The notes beneath the pieces were generated by a model that worked only from the letters and a program-made list of their open reading frames with translations, had not been told where the DNA came from and did not search any database. Of a DNA stretch of 64,000 nucleotides, positions 43,547 through 52,696 are shown in pieces (position 1 is the stretch's first letter; each line of letters begins with the position of its first letter). This DNA is from Sinorhizobium sp. 6-70 (GTDB taxonomy: Bacteria; Pseudomonadota; Alphaproteobacteria; Rhizobiales; Rhizobiaceae), in assembly GCF_030124375.1 (NCBI RefSeq), contig NZ_JASKLS010000017.1:1-64000 (forward strand), given 5' to 3'. Made by a program: the position numbers and the translations under genes.

Positions 43547-44212
43547 ATGGCCCTCGACTTCTCCATCGTCCTTCGCTTCGAGGAAGCGCTCGCGCTCGGT
43601 CTCTGGATGACGATCAAGCTGACGCTGATCTGCATTGTTCTCGGCTGCAGCCTCGGTTTCTTCATCGGCCTCGCCCGAACATCGCGCAGCGCCATCCTGC
43701 GCGCGGTCTCGAGCATCTATGTCGAGTTCTTCCGCGGCACGCCGGTGCTCGTCCAGCTCTTCTGGATCTTTTTCTGCCTGCCGCTGATCCTCGGCGTCGA
43801 GTTCTCCAATCTCACCTCCGGTGTGATTGCACTCACGCTCTACATGGGCGCGATCACCAGCGAGACCTTTCGGGCCTCGTTGAAATCAATCGGGCCGGAG
43901 CAAGTCGACGCCTGCGTTGCGCTCGGCCTGCCGCGCCGCGTCCAGGTAACGAGTGTCATCCTGCCGCAGGCGGTGCTCCGCGCCGTTCCGACGCTTCTCT
44001 CCAACTGCGTCAGCCTGTTCAAGGAAAGCGCGCTCGTCTCCGCCGTCGGCATGGCCGACCTGATGTTCGTCGGCCAGAACATTTCCAACAACACGGCACG
44101 TCCTATCGAGGTGCTGTCGGTCGTCGCCCTCATCTACTTCGTCATCGCCTTCCCGCTCACGCGTGCCGTCACGCTCGTCGAGCGGCGCATGCTCGCCAAG
44201 CTCGCGATCTGA
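43547..44212 (+). CDS. Polar amino acid ABC transporter permease 2
   Basis: A 221-residue permease of the same family as its neighbour: FFRGTPVLVQLFWIFFCLPL and CVALGLPRRVQVTSVILPQA mark it. GAGGAG lies ahead of the ATG. It is followed after 28 bases by the DapA-like gene, so import and catabolism are transcribed together. Confidence 0.94.
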   Translation: MALDFSIVLRFEEALALGLWMTIKLTLICIVLGCSLGFFIGLARTSRSAILRAVSSIYVEFFRGTPVLVQLFWIFFCLPLILGVEFSNLTSGVIALTLYMGAITSETFRASLKSIGPEQVDACVALGLPRRVQVTSVILPQAVLRAVPTLLSNCVSLFKESALVSAVGMADLMFVGQNISNNTARPIEVLSVVALIYFVIAFPLTRAVTLVERRMLAKLAI

Positions 44213-44240
44213 ACCGAATTCTTTCGAAAGGAGATCTCCC

Positions 44241-45119
44241 ATGAACCTCTCTGGCGTCATGCCCGCCCTCGTCACCCCGTTCGACGCGAACAACAGGATC
44301 GACTTCAAGGCTTTTGAAAAGCTTCTGGCACATCTGCGTGAGTCCGGCGTCACCGGCTGGGTTCCAAACGGCTCGACCGGAGAGTATTTCAGCCAGTCCA
44401 CGGAAGAGCGTCGCGAAGTGCTGCAATTCGTCAAGGATTTCGCCAAGCCGGGCGAAACCCTGATCGCCGGCACCAATGCGCCCGCCACCCGCGAGGTTAT
44501 CGAGCAGACGGCGATCGCCAAAGAAATCGGCTATGACACTGTGCTGCTCGCCCCGCCGTTCTACACCCGGCCGACGCAAGCCGAACTGATCCGGCATTAT
44601 GAAACCGTGCTCGGTGCCGTGGATGTGAACCTGGTCCTCTATTCCTATCCGGCCAAGGATGGTTCGGATATCAGTTTCGAACTGATGGACCATTTCGCCG
44701 ACAATCCGCGCGTGATCGGGATCAAGGAAAGTTCTGGCGTATTGCAGCGCGCGATCGACATCGCCAGCCGCTACGAAGGCCGCATCCAACTGGTTTCCGG
44801 CTCGGATGACATCGCGCTCGACTTCATGTTCTGGGGCGCGGAGAGCTGGATCTGCGGACCGGCGAACTGCATGGCCAAGGCGTGCTGCGATCTCGACCGA
44901 ACATTCAAATCCGGTGATCTCGATAAGGCGCGTGCCCAGATGAAAACGCTCTACCGCGCGATGAACATCCTCGAAAGCGGCAAGTTCGTGCAGAAGATCA
45001 AGTATGGCTGCGAGCTTCAGGGCTTGCCGGTGGGTGAGTGCCGCGCGCCACTGGGCCCGCTCACCGATGACGAAAAGGCCGAGTTCCGCGCGGCGATGGA
45101 GCCGATCCTGAACTGGTAA
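44241..45119 (+). CDS. DapA-family aldolase/deaminase, probable pyrroline-4-hydroxy-2-carboxylate deaminase
   Basis: A 292-residue TIM barrel of the dihydrodipicolinate synthase family. The Schiff-base lysine is in VIGIKESSG, the tyrosine in LVLYSYPAKDG, and the GSTGEY motif at residues about 42-47. In hydroxyproline catabolism a member of this family converts pyrroline-4-hydroxy-2-carboxylate to 2-oxoglutarate semialdehyde. The neighbours (D-amino acid oxidase-like, semialdehyde dehydrogenase, racemase) support that role. AAAGGAG precedes ATG 44241. Confidence 0.85.
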   Translation: MNLSGVMPALVTPFDANNRIDFKAFEKLLAHLRESGVTGWVPNGSTGEYFSQSTEERREVLQFVKDFAKPGETLIAGTNAPATREVIEQTAIAKEIGYDTVLLAPPFYTRPTQAELIRHYETVLGAVDVNLVLYSYPAKDGSDISFELMDHFADNPRVIGIKESSGVLQRAIDIASRYEGRIQLVSGSDDIALDFMFWGAESWICGPANCMAKACCDLDRTFKSGDLDKARAQMKTLYRAMNILESGKFVQKIKYGCELQGLPVGECRAPLGPLTDDEKAEFRAAMEPILNW

Positions 45120-45298
45120 TCGCCCGAACTGGCAATCGCCTGTGAAAGGCGCCGGTTCCCGGCCGTTCGGCAATCAGGGAAGCGTCGTCTCGACACTGTA
45201 TACGCGGCTATGGAGCTAGAGAGATGCGCTTCAGCAAAAGTGTAGCCGACACCTGGATGACCACCGTTTGAACACGCGCCGCGCCGAGAAAAGAAAAC

Positions 45299-46549
45299 AT
45301 GACGAGCAATAACGAGGGGTCTGTCATTGTCGTCGGTGCCGGCATCATCGGCACCACGATCGCCTACGACCTGCAGCGCCGCGGGAGGAGCGTGGTGTTG
45401 ATTGACAGGGACGCTCCCGGCAAGGGCGCGTCGTATGGCAACATGGCCTCGATCGCGGTCACCGAATTCATGCCGGCTTCGCGGCCGGGCGTCTGGGCGC
45501 AGATGCCGAAGTGGCTGCTCGACCCGGAGGGGCCGGTGCGGATCCGCCCTTCCTATATGCCAAGGCTCGTTCCCTGGTTCCTGCGCTTCCTGGCGGCGAG
45601 CCGGCCCGCGCGCGTGAGAGAACTGGAGGCGGCCGGCGCGGTGCTGTGCCATCGCGTTTATGAGGATCTCGATCCGCTGCTGAAGGCTACGGGCCTCACG
45701 GACATGCTGACCAGGGAGGGATGCCTCAGCCTTTATGCGGACGAGGCAGAGTTCAAGGTGGACCGCGAGCATGTCGAGGTTCTGGAACGGCTCGGCTTCC
45801 GCCATGAGGTCCTGAGCGGGAAGGCGATCCGCGACCTGGAACCCGCACTGACGCCGAAGATCGCCAAAGCGGTGCTCTTCCCCGACAACCGCTCAATCCG
45901 CGACCCGTATCAATTGGTCGTGAAGTTCAGCGAAAAGTTTCTGGCGCTCGGCGGCAGCATCGAGCAGGGCGAGGTCGTCGGTTTCGATCACCACGATCGC
46001 ATCAAGGCCGTTCGCCTGAAGGATGGTCGGTCGATCGCCGCGTCTCAAATCGTGCTTTGCGCCGGCGTCTATACCGGCAGGCTGGCGCGGCTTCTCGGCG
46101 AGCCGATCCCGCTCGAGACCGAGCGCGGCTACCACACGCAGATCATGGCGCCGGGCATTTCGATGCGCCATTCCATCATCTGGCCCGCGCGCGCCTTCAT
46201 GGTCACGCCGACGGCCGGCGGCATCCGCGTCGGCGGCACGGTGGAAATGGCCGGGCTCGACGCCGCGCCGGACTACCGGCGGGCGAAGGTGCTGGTCAGG
46301 CGGGCGCAGGAGGCTCTGCCGGATCTTCGGGCGGAGAAAGCCGCGGAGTGGATGGGACATCGTCCGGCACTTCCTGATACGGTGCCGATTATCGGCCCTT
46401 CCGCGAAGCATCGCGGCCTCTTCTACGCGACCGGCCACGGGCATCTGGGCCTCACCTATGCGGCGACGACTGGAAGGCTCATCGCCGATCTCGTGACCGG
46501 CGTCCAACCCCCGATCGATCTCAAACCATACCGCGTCGACCGATTCTGA
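45299..46549 (+). CDS. DadA-like FAD oxidoreductase, probable D-hydroxyproline dehydrogenase
   Basis: A 416-residue flavoprotein. The dinucleotide motif is VVGAGIIGTTIAYDL at residues 10-24; RAFMVTPTAGGIRVGGTVEM and HGHLGLTYAATTGRLIADL close the FAD domain, as in D-amino acid dehydrogenases. It would oxidise cis-4-hydroxy-D-proline made by the epimerase to pyrroline-4-hydroxy-2-carboxylate. It follows the DapA-like gene after 179 bases without obvious terminator. Confidence 0.87.
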   Translation: MTSNNEGSVIVVGAGIIGTTIAYDLQRRGRSVVLIDRDAPGKGASYGNMASIAVTEFMPASRPGVWAQMPKWLLDPEGPVRIRPSYMPRLVPWFLRFLAASRPARVRELEAAGAVLCHRVYEDLDPLLKATGLTDMLTREGCLSLYADEAEFKVDREHVEVLERLGFRHEVLSGKAIRDLEPALTPKIAKAVLFPDNRSIRDPYQLVVKFSEKFLALGGSIEQGEVVGFDHHDRIKAVRLKDGRSIAASQIVLCAGVYTGRLARLLGEPIPLETERGYHTQIMAPGISMRHSIIWPARAFMVTPTAGGIRVGGTVEMAGLDAAPDYRRAKVLVRRAQEALPDLRAEKAAEWMGHRPALPDTVPIIGPSAKHRGLFYATGHGHLGLTYAATTGRLIADLVTGVQPPIDLKPYRVDRF

Positions 46550-46576
46550 CATCAGGTCCGGGCAGCGCGGGAATCA

Positions 46577-48064
46577 ATGGAGCGAACAATGCGCAGCAAA
46601 CTCTATATCGACGGAAAATGGATGGGGGCCGCAAACGGCAGGACGTTCGACGTCGTCAATCCGGCGACGGAGGAAGTGATCCACAAGGTCGCCGCGGCAA
46701 CGGCGGAGGACGTCGATGTTGCCATGAAGGCGGCACGCCGCGCCTTCGACAACGGCGGCTGGCCGAAGCTGTCCGGTGCACAAAGAGCAAAATACCTGCG
46801 CGCTATCGCCGACGGTATCCGCGCCCGTCAGGCGGAAATCGCCCGTCTCGAAGTGATCGACAACGGCAAGCCGTTTGCGGAGGCGGACTGGGATATTGCC
46901 GATGCGGCCGGTTGCTTCGACTTCTATGCGGGGCTCGCCGATGAGCTCGACAACAATACGGAAGAGCCGATCGCGCTTGCCGATGCCCGCTTCACCTCGA
47001 AGGCGGTCAAGGAGCCGATCGGCGTCGCCGGTGCGATCATCCCCTGGAACTACCCGCTGCTGATGGCGGCCTGGAAGGTTGCGCCGGCGCTTGCCGCCGG
47101 CTGCACCGTCGTACTGAAGCCGGCGGAAGTCACCTCGTTGACGGCGCTCGAACTCGCAGCGATCGCCGACGAGGCGGGTTTGCCGCCGGGCGTCCTCAAC
47201 GTCGTCACCGGGGCAGGCTCGGTCGCCGGGCAGGCGATCATCGACCACAGGCAAGTCGACAAGCTCGCCTTCACCGGCTCCGGTCCGGTCGGCTCGAAGA
47301 TCATGGCGGCGGCGGCTCGCGACATCAAGCGCGTCAGCCTCGAACTCGGCGGCAAGTCGCCCTTCGTCGTATTCGACGACGCAGACATCGAAGAGGCGGT
47401 CGAATGGATCATGTTCGGCATCTTCTGGAACCAGGGCCAGGTCTGCTCCGCGACATCGCGGGTCCTCGTCCAGAAAGGGATCTATGACCGCCTGCTGGCG
47501 CGGCTCGTCAAGGAGACGAAGAAGATCAGGATCGGCAACGGCCTTGAAGAGGGCGTGCTTCTCGGGCCACTCGTGTCGGAACGGCAGTACCGACAAGTTC
47601 TCGCGGCGATCGAGACGGCAAAGGCTGCCGGTGCGACCATCGCCTGCGGCGGCAAGCGTCCGGAAGGTTTCGACAAGGGCTACTATCTGGAGCCGACGAT
47701 CCTGACCGACGTGCCGATCGAGAGCGACGCCTGGCGCGAGGAAATCTTCGGGCCCGTCGTCTGCATCCGGCCCTTCTCGACGGAAGAAGAGGCAATCGCG
47801 CTTGCGAACGATTCCCGCTTCGGGCTCGCCGCGGCAGTGATGTCGAAGAACGATGTCCGCGCCGAGCGGGTTGCCGCCGCCTTCCGCGCCGGCATCGTCT
47901 GGATCAACTGCTCGCAGCCGACCTTCACCGAGGCGCCCTGGGGCGGCTACAAGGAGTCGGGCATTGGCCGCGAACTCGGCCGCTGGGGGCTCGATAACTA
48001 TCTCGAGACCAAGCAGATCACCCGCTTTGCCACCGGCGAGAAATGGGGCTGGTACATCAAATGA
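46577..48064 (+). CDS. Aldehyde dehydrogenase, probable 2-oxoglutarate semialdehyde dehydrogenase
   Basis: A 495-residue NAD(P)-dependent ALDH. IIPWNYPL, LELGGKSPFVVFDDAD (general base Glu) and NQGQVCSATSR (catalytic Cys) are present. In sequence style it is near betaine aldehyde dehydrogenases; the cluster suggests oxidation of 2-oxoglutarate semialdehyde to 2-oxoglutarate. A second ATG at 46589 has the better-placed GGAG and may be the true start (491 residues). Its stop overlaps the next start as ATGA. Confidence 0.88.
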   Translation: MERTMRSKLYIDGKWMGAANGRTFDVVNPATEEVIHKVAAATAEDVDVAMKAARRAFDNGGWPKLSGAQRAKYLRAIADGIRARQAEIARLEVIDNGKPFAEADWDIADAAGCFDFYAGLADELDNNTEEPIALADARFTSKAVKEPIGVAGAIIPWNYPLLMAAWKVAPALAAGCTVVLKPAEVTSLTALELAAIADEAGLPPGVLNVVTGAGSVAGQAIIDHRQVDKLAFTGSGPVGSKIMAAAARDIKRVSLELGGKSPFVVFDDADIEEAVEWIMFGIFWNQGQVCSATSRVLVQKGIYDRLLARLVKETKKIRIGNGLEEGVLLGPLVSERQYRQVLAAIETAKAAGATIACGGKRPEGFDKGYYLEPTILTDVPIESDAWREEIFGPVVCIRPFSTEEEAIALANDSRFGLAAAVMSKNDVRAERVAAAFRAGIVWINCSQPTFTEAPWGGYKESGIGRELGRWGLDNYLETKQITRFATGEKWGWYIK

Positions 48065-49113
48065 AGGGGCCCATCTCCATGAACTGGGACCGTTCGCTCG
48101 ACCTGCTGTTGGTCCATTGCCAGGGCGAGATCGGCAAGGTGATTGTCGGCGGCGCGCCGGAAATCCCCGGCGCGACCATGCTCGACAAGATGAACTACAT
48201 CAACACCGTCGACGACAGCCTCCGCCGCTTCGTCACCTTCGAGCCGCGCGCGAGCGTCGCCATGTCGGTCAACCTCGTCGTCGCGCCGACAAGGCCCGAC
48301 GCCGATGCCGGTTTCATCGTGCTGCAGGCGGACCGCGCCCATCCGATGTCCGGAAGCAATTGCATCTGTGTCGCCACTGCGCTTCTTGAGAGTGGCAGGG
48401 TTGCGATGCGGGAGCCGGAAACGATCGTCCGGCTCGACACGCCCGCGGGGCTGATCGTCGCGCGGGCCATCTGCCGGGAGGGGCGTTGCCTTTCCGTCGG
48501 TCTGGACAATGTGCCGAGTTTCGCCGAGGCGCTGGACCGCGTGATCGAGACGCCGAGGTGGGGGCGGATCAAGGTCGATGTCGCCTTTGGCGGCGTCTAT
48601 TACGCAATCGTCGACGTCGATCAGATCGGCGTCGAAATCGCGCCTGCCAATGCACGCTATCTGGCCGAAGCGGGGATCGAGTTGAAGTCGCTTCTGGCCG
48701 ACCAGGTCGCCGTCAGACATCCGGAGCTGACCGGTGTCGACGAGATTGCCTATGTGATGTTCCGGGGGAGCGAGCCGGACGGCGCCGTGCGCACCTGCAC
48801 GACGCTGAAGCCGGGCCGGGTCGACCGGTCGCCGTGTGGAACCGGAAGCTCGGCGAACCTCGCGACGCTGTTTGCGCGCAACCAGGTCGCAACCGGAGAC
48901 CGGCGGGTGTCGCGCTCGATCATTGGCGGCGAGTTCATAGCGGAAGCCATAGGTGAGACGGACGTTTGCGGCAGGTCCGCCGTGTTGCCACGGATTACCG
49001 GGCGCGGCTGGATCTATGGCCGCGAACAGCTTCGGCTTTCGGGTGACGATCCATTCAGGAATGGCTTTGCGCTCTCCGACAGTTGGGGGCCGCAGGTCGA
49101 TCAACTGGGATGA
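48061..49113 (+). CDS. Proline racemase-family protein, probable 4-hydroxyproline 2-epimerase (Ser/Cys type)
   Basis: A 350-residue member of the proline racemase superfamily. The first catalytic position is Ser97 (HPMSGSNCICV) and the second Cys259 (RSPCGTGSS). Racemases usually have Cys/Cys and trans-3-hydroxyproline dehydratases Cys/Thr; Ser/Cys members have been described as 4-hydroxyproline epimerases. The operon with a D-amino acid oxidase-like gene fits epimerisation of trans-4-hydroxy-L-proline to cis-4-hydroxy-D-proline. ATG 48061 is coupled to the ALDH stop; ATG 48079 after AAGGGG is an alternative. Confidence 0.85.
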   Translation: MKGPISMNWDRSLDLLLVHCQGEIGKVIVGGAPEIPGATMLDKMNYINTVDDSLRRFVTFEPRASVAMSVNLVVAPTRPDADAGFIVLQADRAHPMSGSNCICVATALLESGRVAMREPETIVRLDTPAGLIVARAICREGRCLSVGLDNVPSFAEALDRVIETPRWGRIKVDVAFGGVYYAIVDVDQIGVEIAPANARYLAEAGIELKSLLADQVAVRHPELTGVDEIAYVMFRGSEPDGAVRTCTTLKPGRVDRSPCGTGSSANLATLFARNQVATGDRRVSRSIIGGEFIAEAIGETDVCGRSAVLPRITGRGWIYGREQLRLSGDDPFRNGFALSDSWGPQVDQLG

Positions 49114-49127
49114 GAAAGGAGAAGGCG

Positions 49128-49889
49128 ATGCAGTTGAAACCTCTCGCTGGGCAGAATGTGCTGGTCACCGGTGCGTCGGGCGGTATTGGTGCGGCCATCG
49201 TGACGGGTCTCGCGGAGGCCGGCGCACGTCCCATCATCCACTTCGGCCGGGACAGGACCGCCGCCGAAGCCCTGCTTGCTCGGATCTCCGGCGAAGGACT
49301 CCTGGTACAGGCTGACCTTTCACAGCCAGGCGGTGCTTTCCAGCTCTGGCGGGAGGCCGAGACGCTGGCGGGGCGGATCCACGCGGTGGTCAATAATGCC
49401 GGCATTCGCACTGAGGTAACGATCGATGCGGACCCGCAAGTCTGGGCCGATGCGTGGCAGAAGGAGTTCCAGGTGAATTTCTTTGCTGCGGCCGACCTTT
49501 GCAAGGAAGCGGTTCGGCATTTCAAGGCGCATGGCGGCGGCCGCGTCATCAACATGGCCAGCCGCGCCGGGCAGCGTGGTTACGCCGCCGATGCCTTGCC
49601 CTACGGAGCGACCAAGGCGGCGCTCATCAATCTTACGAAGTCGATTGCGCGCAGCTTCGCCGGCGACGGCGTCGTGGCGATCGCGATTGCCCCAGGCTGG
49701 GTTCAGACGGACATGGCAGACAACTTCGTCGAGAAGTTCGGCAAGCAGGCCGCCGTCGCCGACATTCCGATCGGCGAGATGGCTCTGCCTGCCGAGATTG
49801 CGGAGCTTGTTGCCTTCGCATTGCGTCCGTCGCAGCGCTCGCTGAATGGCGCGACGCTCGACGTGAATGGCGGCAGCTACATTCGATAA
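49128..49889 (+). CDS. Short-chain dehydrogenase/reductase
   Basis: A 253-residue SDR with VLVTGASGGIGAAI (NAD(P) motif), NNAG, Ser of NMASRAG and the catalytic YGATK. The C-terminus NGATLDVNGGSYIR is typical. The ATG at 49128 has AAAGGAG 7 bases upstream; the in-frame ATG at 49110 contains that site. It follows the epimerase gene by 14 bases and so belongs to the same operon. Substrate unknown; a hydroxy acid or keto intermediate is plausible. Confidence 0.88.
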   Translation: MQLKPLAGQNVLVTGASGGIGAAIVTGLAEAGARPIIHFGRDRTAAEALLARISGEGLLVQADLSQPGGAFQLWREAETLAGRIHAVVNNAGIRTEVTIDADPQVWADAWQKEFQVNFFAAADLCKEAVRHFKAHGGGRVINMASRAGQRGYAADALPYGATKAALINLTKSIARSFAGDGVVAIAIAPGWVQTDMADNFVEKFGKQAAVADIPIGEMALPAEIAELVAFALRPSQRSLNGATLDVNGGSYIR

Positions 49890-49906
49890 ACCAGAGGAGC
49901 GGGATC

Positions 49907-50662
49907 ATGAAGAGATTCGACGGCAAGGTCGCCGTTGTGACGGGCGGCGGTGGCGGTATTGGTTCCGCCATATCGCGGCGGCTGGCGGACGAGGGCGCGC
50001 TCGTCGTCGTTTCCGACGGAAATGGTGAGGCAGCCACTATAGTGGCGTCCGAAATCGAGGCCGCCGGCGGTTCGGCCGTGGCGATCGCCGCTGACATTTC
50101 GCAGAGGGAGGCCTGCTTTCGGCTTGTTTCCGAGGCCTTCGCCCTTGGTCGGCGTATCGACGTCCTCGTCAACAATGCCGGTGTCAATCGACGGGGCAAT
50201 CTGCTGTCGTTGACCGACGACGACTGGCATGTGAGCTTCGCCGTCAATCTCGACTCCATGTTCCACCTCTGCCGTGCCGCGTTGCCACACATGATCGAGG
50301 CGGGAGGTGGCGCGATCGTCAACACCGCATCGCAATGGGGTCTTCATCCCGCTCCGAACCACATTGCCTACAATACGACCAAGGCTGCAGTTGCCGCCTT
50401 CACGCAGAATCTTGCGCGCGACTACGCCCCCCAGAAAGTCCGCGTGAATGCTGTCTGCCCCGGCGAGATCCATACGCCCATGCTCGAGGCGGGCGTGAAG
50501 CGCTCGGGTCGCACGATCGCGGATCTCGACAAGCTGGTGCCATTTGGGCGCATCGGAAAACCCGAGGAGGTGGCCGCCCTCGTCGCGTTCCTCGCCTCGG
50601 ACGAAGCCGCCTTCATGTGCGGCAGCCTGGTCGAGATTACCGGTGCTCAGGCGGTGGCGTAA
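49907..50662 (+). CDS. Short-chain dehydrogenase/reductase
   Basis: A 251-residue SDR: AVVTGGGGGIGSAI, DVLVNNAGVNRRGN, NTASQWG with the catalytic Ser, and YNTTKAA with Tyr and Lys. AGAGGAGCGGG precedes ATG 49907. It is the last gene of the presumed hydroxyproline operon, 17 bases after the other SDR, and converges on a LysR gene. Substrate unknown. Confidence 0.88.
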   Translation: MKRFDGKVAVVTGGGGGIGSAISRRLADEGALVVVSDGNGEAATIVASEIEAAGGSAVAIAADISQREACFRLVSEAFALGRRIDVLVNNAGVNRRGNLLSLTDDDWHVSFAVNLDSMFHLCRAALPHMIEAGGGAIVNTASQWGLHPAPNHIAYNTTKAAVAAFTQNLARDYAPQKVRVNAVCPGEIHTPMLEAGVKRSGRTIADLDKLVPFGRIGKPEEVAALVAFLASDEAAFMCGSLVEITGAQAVA

Positions 50663-50711
50663 TGGGTTCCGTGCGACGCTACCGCGGAGGCCGAGAGAAT
50701 CCGCCCGTTCA

Positions 50712-51605
50712 TCATCGTGACTTCTGGCCGAGCAACCAGTCTCGAATCCGTCTCACCTGATCCGGTTTGCGCGGTGCTCTGGGGTACACGACGTAGAAGC
50801 CGAGGTCGTCGTGCAATCTTATGTCGAGCGGACTGCAGAGCCGTCCGGAGGCGATGTCATCGTGCACCAGGGCATCGCTGGCAAGGGCAACACCTTGGCC
50901 GGCAATCGCCGCGTCAATGGCGAGCGAGGTGTGGGAGAATTTGAGCGATTTGATACTCTTCGCATCCGCGCGTACGCCGGCGCGCTCCAGAAAAACCGGC
51001 CACATCCCATGTGCATCATGAAGCAGGACGTGGCGGGTCAAGTCTTCTGCAGTTTGGATCGGAATGTCGTCCGTGAGAGTGGGCTTGCATACGGCAAGAA
51101 GCGTCGTCGGAAAGAGCAGTTCACCACGAAGTCCCGGTCCGAGAGGCGGCTTCGTGTGGCGCACGGCAATGTCCACGGCGTCGCTTTGGAAGTTTGCAAA
51201 GGCATTTGCCGCCACAACCTGGACTTCCAGGTCCGCGTTGGCATTGGAGAATCCATTCAGGCGCGGGATCAGCCATTTGGTGGCGAAAGACGGCGTCACG
51301 CTCACGGTCAGCGTCGTCTTCGAGGGTCGCAACTCCTCGGTCGCGTCAGAGATCAGGGACAATGCCCGCTGAACCGGCTTCAGGTAGCGGCGGCCAGGTT
51401 CGGTAAGGTCAAGTCCGCGCGGGAGCCGGTCAAAGAGCTTGACGTCCAGATGCTCTTCCAGCGCTCGGACCTGTTGCGCAACCGCACCCTGGGTGACGCC
51501 GAGTTCTTCCGCAGCGAGCCGGAAATTCAGATGACGCGCCGAGCTTTCGAACATCCTGAGCGCGTTAAGCGGCGGGAACTTGTACGGGCTCTTTCCGTCA
51601 GTCAT
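50712..51605 (-). CDS. LysR-family regulator (GcvA-like)
   Basis: A 297-residue regulator. It opens PPLNALRMFESSARHLNFRL and LAAEELGVTQGAVAQQVRAL as helix-turn-helix, the pattern of the GcvA subgroup. It is divergent from the SDR gene at 51713, with a gap of about 107 bases, so it most likely controls that gene. The operon it converges on is on the other strand. Confidence 0.92.
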   Translation of the reverse strand: MTDGKSPYKFPPLNALRMFESSARHLNFRLAAEELGVTQGAVAQQVRALEEHLDVKLFDRLPRGLDLTEPGRRYLKPVQRALSLISDATEELRPSKTTLTVSVTPSFATKWLIPRLNGFSNANADLEVQVVAANAFANFQSDAVDIAVRHTKPPLGPGLRGELLFPTTLLAVCKPTLTDDIPIQTAEDLTRHVLLHDAHGMWPVFLERAGVRADAKSIKSLKFSHTSLAIDAAIAGQGVALASDALVHDDIASGRLCSPLDIRLHDDLGFYVVYPRAPRKPDQVRRIRDWLLGQKSR

Positions 51606-51712
51606 CCAATAGTTTTCCTACAGGCTCGTGCGTGTATTTCTGTTTAGTTGCCGGGCGGCCTTTATGTCAGAATTCGCGGGACTCTTGAACGAACTTCATG
51701 AAAGGAAATGAC

Positions 51713-52417
51713 ATGGCTACACAGAAGGTCGCGTTGGTTACGGCCGGCGGGAGCGGCATGGGAGCGGCGGCTGCACGCAGGCTCTCGGCTGATGGCTACA
51801 AGGTTGCGATCCTCTCTTCCTCGGGGAAGGGCGAAGCGCTGGCAACGGAGCTCGGCGGCCTCGGTGTCACGGGCTCGAACCAGTCGAATGAGGACCTGAA
51901 ACAGCTTGTCGACCTCGCCGTTGAGACGTGGGGCCGCATCGACGTGCTGGTCAACAGTGCCGGTCATGGCCCGCGCGCTCCGGTCATCGAAATCACCGAC
52001 GAGGACTGGCACCGCGGGATGGACACGTATCTGCTGAACGTGATCCGACCGACGCGCCTCGTCACGCCCGTGATGCAGAAGCAGAAGTCCGGAGCGATCA
52101 TCAATATTTCCACCGCATGGGCGTTCGAACCGAGCGCGATGTTCCCGACGTCTGCGGTGTTCCGTGCCGGGCTCGCCGCCTACACCAAGATTTTCGCCGA
52201 CACCTATGCGGGTGAGAATATCCGGATGAACAACGTTCTGCCCGGCTGGATCGACAGCCTGCCAGCGACCGAGGAGCGTCGCGACAGCGTGCCTATGAAG
52301 CGCTACGGAACGAGCGCGGAGATTGCCGCAACCGTTGCGTTCCTTGCCTCGGAGGGCGCGGCCTATATCACCGGCCAGAACATCCGGGTTGACGGCGGCC
52401 TCACGCGCTCGGTCTAG
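51713..52417 (+). CDS. Atypical short-chain dehydrogenase with altered catalytic site
   Basis: A 234-residue SDR-fold protein. The cofactor motif VTAGGSGMGAAAARRL and DVLVNSAGHG are good, and the Ser of NISTAW is present. At the YxxxK position it reads SAVFRAGLAAYT, so Tyr is Phe and Lys is Leu. That should disable ordinary SDR chemistry, unless other residues take over. AAAGGA precedes ATG 51713. It is divergent from the LysR gene and followed by a hairpin. It may bind nucleotide as a regulator or perform a non-redox reaction. Confidence 0.82.
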   Translation: MATQKVALVTAGGSGMGAAAARRLSADGYKVAILSSSGKGEALATELGGLGVTGSNQSNEDLKQLVDLAVETWGRIDVLVNSAGHGPRAPVIEITDEDWHRGMDTYLLNVIRPTRLVTPVMQKQKSGAIINISTAWAFEPSAMFPTSAVFRAGLAAYTKIFADTYAGENIRMNNVLPGWIDSLPATEERRDSVPMKRYGTSAEIAATVAFLASEGAAYITGQNIRVDGGLTRSV

Positions 52418-52449
52418 TCTGTAGGGGCAATTTACAGTTGTGTAGATAG

Positions 52450-52477
52450 CGCCGGCGCGGCAATGGTTGCGCCGGCG
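52450..52477 (+). terminator. GC-rich hairpin after the atypical SDR gene
   Basis: CGCCGGCGC (52450-52458) pairs perfectly with GCGCCGGCG (52469-52477) around 10 bases. No clear T-run follows, so termination is probable but not certain. Confidence 0.55.
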
Positions 52478-52592
52478 AGGGTTGCGTGCAACGTCTTATT
52501 AGCTACGGCCGATAGCCGCCCGGCATATTCGGCGGGAGGGGCGGTTATTCAGCCGCCGCCAAGATGGTCGCAGATAGGCGCCATAACATGGC

Positions 52593-52696
52593 AAACTCTT
52601 CCCCTCCGGCGACGCGGAATAGAACTCTGTTGCTATAATTCACAAAAATTATAGATTTAGATGATGGCATCTGAAACGGCTTCGACGGAGGTCACG
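52593..52696 (+). promoter_or_regulatory. AT-rich promoter region of the flavin monooxygenase operon, with an inverted repeat
   Basis: CTATAATT (52633-52640) and AATTATAG (52647-52654) form a perfect 8-bp inverted repeat with a 6-base spacer, in a strongly AT-rich island. CTATAATT also contains a good -10-like TATAAT. It may be both promoter and operator for the genes from 52697 on. GGAGG at 52687-52691 decides the start at 52697. Confidence 0.5.
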
